64,000 nucleotides of DNA from Mycogone perniciosa (Eukaryota; Ascomycota; Sordariomycetes; Hypocreales; Hypocreaceae). This document shows positions 59,115 to 64,000 of the stretch, piece after piece. The stretch covers positions 140,457-204,456 of the forward strand of contig JAOALB010000018.1 in the NCBI GenBank assembly GCA_025331125.1, read 5' to 3'. A program made the position numbers and the translations under genes. Positions within the stretch are counted from its first letter, which is position 1, and every line of letters starts with the position of its first letter. The notes beneath the pieces were generated by a model, which saw only the letters and a list, made by a program, of their open reading frames with translations, was not told the DNA's origin and ran no database searches.

Positions 59115-60747
59115 TCACCCCCCACCCTCTGGTAGTATGCTACTCAGACTTCTGAGCACCTCCATGATGGGCATATCCCTCGTCCCTGTGCTCTTCTTCT
59201 CCCTCTCCTCTCGTTCCTTGAGTCGCTGCGAGCATAGGCTGAGTACCCTGTCTGCCTCTTTGCCCGCGACCCTGACGCGTTGCTCTAGCTTGTGTACGTT
59301 GTCTGCTAACTGATCTACTTCGAACTCGAGAGATGACTGTATTCGCCGTAACCTTGTTTGGGTTTCTGATCGGATGGCAGCAAAGGAGTTCGTTTCATCT
59401 GCTAGGTAGCCCCGGATTTTACCTTCATCTAGGTCGAGAAGGTCGAATTCCGGTAGTATAATCCGCTCCATCTCGTCTGGCGAGAAGAGTAGTGGCTGGT
59501 CTTCCGGTGATGATTTTCGTATCACTTCCCAGGCCTTCTTTTCTTCTTTTAACCTGATGGGGAATCAGTTCTGAACCTGTGATGTAATGGGATGATGCGC
59601 TAAAATACCTCTTGATTTTCGCTTCCAATGTTGCCATCTTCTCATCTAATTCGATATTTCTCGGATTTGGTTTCAAAATAACCGGCACCTTCGGCACATC
59701 CTCATCTCTGTTGAACCAGTTTGAAAATTCCGATCTTGACGCAAAATCCTTTAGTAATTGATCTTGAATCGCGCGAGCTGCAAGAACATCAGTATAATGA
59801 TTCCAAATCAAATCTTCACAGGTAGTTGCCATACCTCCCAGTATTGCGCCGGAATTCAGCGTTCCATGACGGGGCTTTGCGGACAGCGCCCGCTCACCAC
59901 ACCAAATCAAGAGTTGCTTCATCCGTCGCGGCTCCGGCAATCCCTCAGCTTCGATATGCTTGTAGAACTCAGACGGGTTGACTTCGCGATGCGGGATAGC
60001 GGCCTGTCCATTCTCAATCAAGGAACTTGCCCTCCGTCCTCGAGACCCCAGACTACTCCTCCGGTTTGAGTTGCCCCCCTTTTTGCGCATCTCCTTGTTG
60101 CGATTGATGATGGGTGTGTCGCTCATCGGGAGCGCAATCTTGGCTGACTCAACGGACGTTTCGTGCACCGGCGACTCCAGTATTGCTTCCTCCCTTGGTG
60201 GTCGCGACACCTTCTCCTTGTTGCGGCCATTGCTGCGAGACGAGCCACTTGTTTGCGGTTCCTCCACCAGTGCCGCAGCATTCTCCCCAGATAATCGCGC
60301 ACTCCGCCTCGTTACTCTCTTCGGGATCTTTAGCTGCGGCTCCTCCTGAGACGCGTCAATCGAAGCCTTCCGTCTTGCAGATTTCCTCGTTGCCGTCGTT
60401 TTTGTCGTCGCTGGTTCCGCAGGTGCTGGTGCGCTCGCAACCACATCCACCTCTGCCTCCTTTGACGCGCGCTCCCTGGCCGCAGCCGCCGCTGCAGTAG
60501 CAGCAGACGGAGGTCTTCCCCTCCCGGACTTCTTCACTGGTACCGACGGCCCCGGCTCCTCAGTCTTTGGCTTCTTCGATTTCCGCACAAAATGAAAGTC
60601 GTCGTCCTGCTCGTAATCGGCGGCTGTCCCTCCCAGTTAGCATTTCCCGTTCTTGCTGTCGATTCCCCCCTCCTCTTCTACCCCCCCACAGAATGGGTCA
60701 TACGAACCCGACTGGCGCTTTGATCGGCGCACCGGCTGGTCGCTCAT
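59115..60747 (-). CDS. mis13: Kinetochore MIS12-complex subunit Mis13/Dsn1
   Basis: Essential kinetochore protein linking the MIND/MIS12 complex to the inner kinetochore. Proposed exons 60747..60708, 60623..59609 and 59553..59115 give 497 residues. Intron 59554-59608 (55 nt) rejoins EAKIKRLKEEKKAWEVIRK. The first intron, 60624-60707, has a good branch and acceptor (GCTAAC, GGACAG), but its donor is weak (GTTCGT); the phase rules out the better-looking GTATGA just downstream. The N-terminal ~220 residues are basic and disordered (KSGRGRPPSAATAAAAAARE, RKSARRKAS, TRRSARLSG). The MIS13 domain starts near HREVNPSEFYKHIEAEGLPE and MKQLLIWCGERAL and runs through a C-terminal coiled coil. RRAS-like sites could be Aurora B targets. 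The N-terminal exon is the uncertain part. Confidence 0.9.
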
Positions 60748-62082
60748 GCTAAGAAGTTGTAGCGGCTGTCGAATAACTATGAGAGTCGTCATGGATGGCT
60801 TTTTCCCGGTGCAAACCGCATGGATGGTAGTTGCGGGTTTTTTTTTCGTCCTCCTCTCGTCGACCAAAATGCGGGTTTCAACGCTTCGTCGCGTGTTCTT
60901 CGGCTTCAGCCTCGTCGCGTCAAAAAAAAGGTCGCAGTTAATCAAATTCGGCGCATCGACGCTCGTGCGATGCGCAATGACTCCAATCCTCGATAAAATT
61001 GTCGAAATTTACAGCTGCTGGCGCGTTCGGGGTGGTTTCGGTTGCAGAGAGGCGGAGGTTCGCTGTTGTTGAAGAGACCGCCTTAGATTCTGTTGTGTTT
61101 ACCTTTGGGGATGAGGCATGATTTTCTTAAGAGTCGCGCTAAGCTGTTTAGGGACGAACGCTACCCCACCCCCTCGACATCATCATGGAAACATCTGATT
61201 GGCCAAAGCTCTGTTGTTGAACGACATGGCGGACTTTATAGATGCATCTTCAGACCTCAGAACTGCCAACCCCAGATAAGAAAAGGATCAATCAAGAATT
61301 CAAGTCACATATGCATAGAAAAACTGTTCAAATAGTCTTGATGATGAATCTCGTTGACATTGTTTGTTATTAACAGATGCATTTATGCAGCTGCTCCATC
61401 CTCCATCCTCCTGACATCGTCAATAATAAACACCAAACAACAGCCCAGCATGCGTGCGCCGTTGGTTGGAGGTACCATGATGCAGTCATGTAGCTCCCGT
61501 TTCATCTAGCTACAATGTACCTAAAATGCAGATCCCGGTAACACCAAGTACGTCATCTCCTTGAGAGTAAGTACCAAGACCACCGTAACGCCTCAAAGTC
61601 AAACCAGACCCCCCCTGGCCCAACACCTTTTGATGTGTATACCTTCCCTTACCGATATTTTACGTACACTAAAACGGGACAGGCCTGATCCATGGAATGG
61701 GTCGAGGCACTTCCCTGGGCCGCGCTCGGCGGAAAGAAAAAAAAGGACCGTCTCGAAAGAGCTGTCCAGCAACCGATAATCCAGGCGCCAAATCCTGCCC
61801 AATCGTCCGCCTTTTCCGTCATAAGATTGTTGTACAGACCATGATGTGTAATATATGCGCATTGCCCCCCCTAAATTCGTTTCACACATGACAGCGCAGG
61901 TACATAGGTCAAGCACAAATAAGAAGGCCTGCTCTATGCGACCTTGTTCGTTTCATCGTCAGGCGTCTCCGGGCTCGAGGTTTGAGCAGGAAGGGGAGGG
62001 GAAGGAAAGGACCATATATAGACGTTCTTCTCCCATCTCGGCGCATGGAGTGTGATCTCCGTCTGTTGGTTGTTGCCTCGTT
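60748..62082. other. Intergenic: MIS13 promoter and ATF1 3' UTR
   Basis: About 1.3 kb. The left part lies upstream of MIS13, and the right part is downstream of ATF1. No coding sequence recognised; none of the dispersed 9-mers occurs here. Confidence 0.55.
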
Positions 62083-63710
62083 CTAAGAGAAACGTCGCTG
62101 AACGCCCTGGCCAGCCATGACCTGCTGGTTCGACATTGGGGCAGCCATGCCATAAGCATTCATTTGCGCGTTGTAGGTCTCAACCTGGGTCATAAAAGCT
62201 CCATGCAGGCCTTGGGATTGGGTAACTGGGCAGTCCTTATGGGCGAGAAGGAGGGTCTTGAGGTTAACAACCTCCTCTCTCAATTGGGTAATTTGTTGAG
62301 TTAGGGCATCATTCTCGCTGCTAAACATTTCCACCTTCGTTTGCAGGTTTGCTAGCCACTGTTTCTTTCGCTGACGGCACTTGAGAGCAGCGACACTGTT
62401 GGAGCTGTTAGTAAAGCCAGATGCTTTTTTTTTCATTGACATTGTGTAACGTACCGATTCCTTTCCAAGAAATTTTTGCGCTTTTCCTCGTCTGTCATCT
62501 TAGACTTGGACGACCCGCCATCTTCATGTTTCATATCGTCGTCGTCGTCATCATCATCAGAGTGATCCTCGTCCATATGGATGCCTATGGAACCAGTGCT
62601 GGACTTTGACTTTTTATTCGGGGGAGCCTTGGCAAGCGTCTCGTCGGCTTTCCTCCGGCCATTCGCAGCTGGAGTGTTCTTCTTGCCTTTACCCCGTGTT
62701 TGTGGTTTTGTCTGATCACTCTCCTCCGACAGGTTGTTTGATTCACTGATGCCTCGCCCAACTTCAGGCTTAATGTTGGACATTGGCGGTGATGTATTCA
62801 TATTTTGTGGCACTACAGGTGCGGGATGTGCATGGGACGTGCCAGCAGAGGTTACAGTAAACGGGGTCGGATTCTGTGCACCACTTCTTCCCTGCGCAAG
62901 CATGAAGAGACCATTAGCCGCATCATTGTCATGGGGGTCATAGGGCCCAGATGCAGGCTTCGGCTCGGCCTTGGAAGCTGAAATGCCGTTGGGCATATCC
63001 TGGGGTTGCGACGTTACTGACTGTGGTGGTGGCTGCAGTACTTGTGATCGAGGTGCGCCGTTGACCTGGTCGCGCTTGGCTGCCGCGCTGATAGCAGTTC
63101 GATGGAAATCAATGGTGCTGGGAGTTGCACCGCCGCTTGGGAGTTGGGCGAAAAGGTTTTGTGTATTTGGGCTCGGAGCCGGGAACATAGACCCGCTCCC
63201 ACCAGGCGTTAAGCCAGTCCTTAGGGACGATTCGTTAGGCGTAGGGAAGCCGCCACGTAGATGATGAGTGTCGACAAAGTAATCCGACGTCGCCGGCCCA
63301 GACAACATAGCAGGGCTCAGTGGTCCGGTCCGCAAGGAGCCTCCGCCCCAGTTGAAAGGAGTCGGGTTGCTGCCGGGCAGTAGAGATGACGGAGACGTCA
63401 AGGCGGCAACAGACGGCAGCTTGGTACCGCCCGGTGTCTCTGGTCCTCCACCCCCAAAGGACTGCTCGAAAGGATTGGGCTCCAGACTGAGAGATCCTCC
63501 GACCTGAGCCGCGTACAAATCTGGAGTATTAGAGCCTTGTTGTTGAACTGGTCGAGGCGGCGGCGCAAGAGGCTTGGCTGCTGTAGCATTGGACGAGCCG
63601 TCCGGCTTGCTTGATGTGTCGTTCTTCGCGCCGGGGACAGAACCTGTATGCCGCCTTGGTGAGCACACGACAATGACGGTGTGGGTAGTGGACAATGGAT
63701 TGCGGGACAG

Positions 63711-63741
<31 letters not shown>

Positions 63742-63901
63742 ATGGATGGTGACGCTGATGACGATGGTGGGAGAGGAACAATCGGGGGGAATGACGATAT
63801 GTAGCAACTCAAAGGGGAAGAGGCTTACCCTGCCGTGTGGGGGAAGTGTTGGATTGTTTTGGGGACCTGGACTCAGTTACGTCGGTCGCAGCAGTCCCCA
63901 T
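62083..63901 (-). CDS. atf1: bZIP transcription factor Atf1/AtfA
   Basis: Stress-responsive ATF/CREB regulator acting downstream of the Hog1/Sty1 MAP kinase. Exons 63901..63829, 63643..62455 and 62395..62083 give 524 residues. Introns are 63644-63828 (185 nt) and 62396-62454 (59 nt); the second splits the basic region at ERNR/VAALKCRQRKKQW (residues ~418-434). A leucine zipper follows (LQTKVEMFSSENDALTQQIT to LKTLLLAHKD), then the typical tail CPVTQSQGLHGAF. Upstream are Aft1-type osmotic-stress and recombination regions (NPFEQSFGGG, PGSNPTPFNWGGGSLRTGPL, GPATSDYFVDTHHLRGGFPT) with SP/TP sites for MAP kinase, a basic nuclear signal (PPNKKSKSS) and an Asp run (SDDDDDDDDMK). Expected to bind CRE sites. 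First-exon sequence MGTAATDVTESRSP is typical of the family. Confidence 0.96.
63706..63740 (+). repeat. (GACA) tetranucleotide microsatellite in ATF1 intron 1
   Basis: About nine GACA units with one interrupted unit, lying inside the first ATF1 intron. It explains part of that intron's unusual length and is likely variable between isolates. Confidence 0.9.
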
Positions 63902-64000
63902 GATGACGATGATGTATTATATCGCACGTAGGGGCGTAAGACTACCGCGTGTGTGGGGGGGGGGGCGTGAACCAGCAAAAACGGTACAAAAAAGGATTGG
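63902..64000. promoter_or_regulatory. ATF1 leader/promoter, truncated by window end
   Basis: The 99 bases upstream of the ATF1 start. Contains a run of about eleven G near 63955-63965 (C-run on the gene's strand). The rest of the promoter is outside the window. Confidence 0.5.

Noticed and set aside
63706..63740. Array of short repeats as CRISPR-like
   Set aside because: A simple GACA microsatellite without spacers, inside an intron of a eukaryotic gene.

Overview
The window is nuclear DNA of a filamentous ascomycete, most likely a Sordariomycete. Genes are split by short GT-AG introns, mostly 52-90 nt, with CTAAC/CTGAC-type branch points. The set includes a StuA/Asm-1 APSES regulator, an Atf1/AtfA bZIP factor, a CCG-6-like wall protein and a NACHT-WD40 type NLR. 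I found no tRNA, rRNA, intact transposon or CRISPR-like array. Twenty protein-coding genes were modelled. Splice junctions were chosen so that exon phases sum to whole codons and the joined protein matches its family.

Layout. At 1-1422 is the 3' end of an NLR (HET-E-like) incompatibility-type gene. At 2569-9931 come an amidohydrolase, a large coiled-coil protein (probably a spindle-pole-body SnaD type) and stuA. StuA is read leftward and followed on its 5' side by a long leader and about 14 kb without a convincing gene (10.7-24.6 kb). At 24.6-37.9 kb are a BRCT protein, a propionyl-CoA synthetase-like enzyme ending in a peroxisomal signal, a small GPI-type wall protein, a quinone oxidoreductase and a dienelactone hydrolase, separated by 1.5-3.5 kb gaps. 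At 38.5-49.8 kb are RFA1, a divergent pair of regulators (a Zn2Cys6-less fungal_trans_2 protein and a C2H2 protein), a small orphan, an FAD amine oxidase and an EgtD/EasF-family methyltransferase. At 52-64 kb is compact housekeeping DNA: a disordered basic protein, U1-C (yhc1), ERV25, MIS13/DSN1 and ATF1.

Most striking patterns: (1) a 9-mer, TACGGAGTA/TACTCCGTA, occurs roughly 40 times in intergenic DNA between 6.7 and 50.7 kb but in none of the modelled exons and not in the 52-64 kb gene-dense block; (2) the stuA leader is strongly depleted of ATG on the sense strand, with a single uORF and a predicted leader intron; (3) U1-C needs a 6-nt micro-exon to give its conserved zinc-finger N-terminus; (4) two MluI cell-cycle boxes lie 12 bp apart upstream of RFA1. 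I did not see an obviously new multi-gene system. The best candidates for something undescribed are the dispersed motif and the stuA control region.
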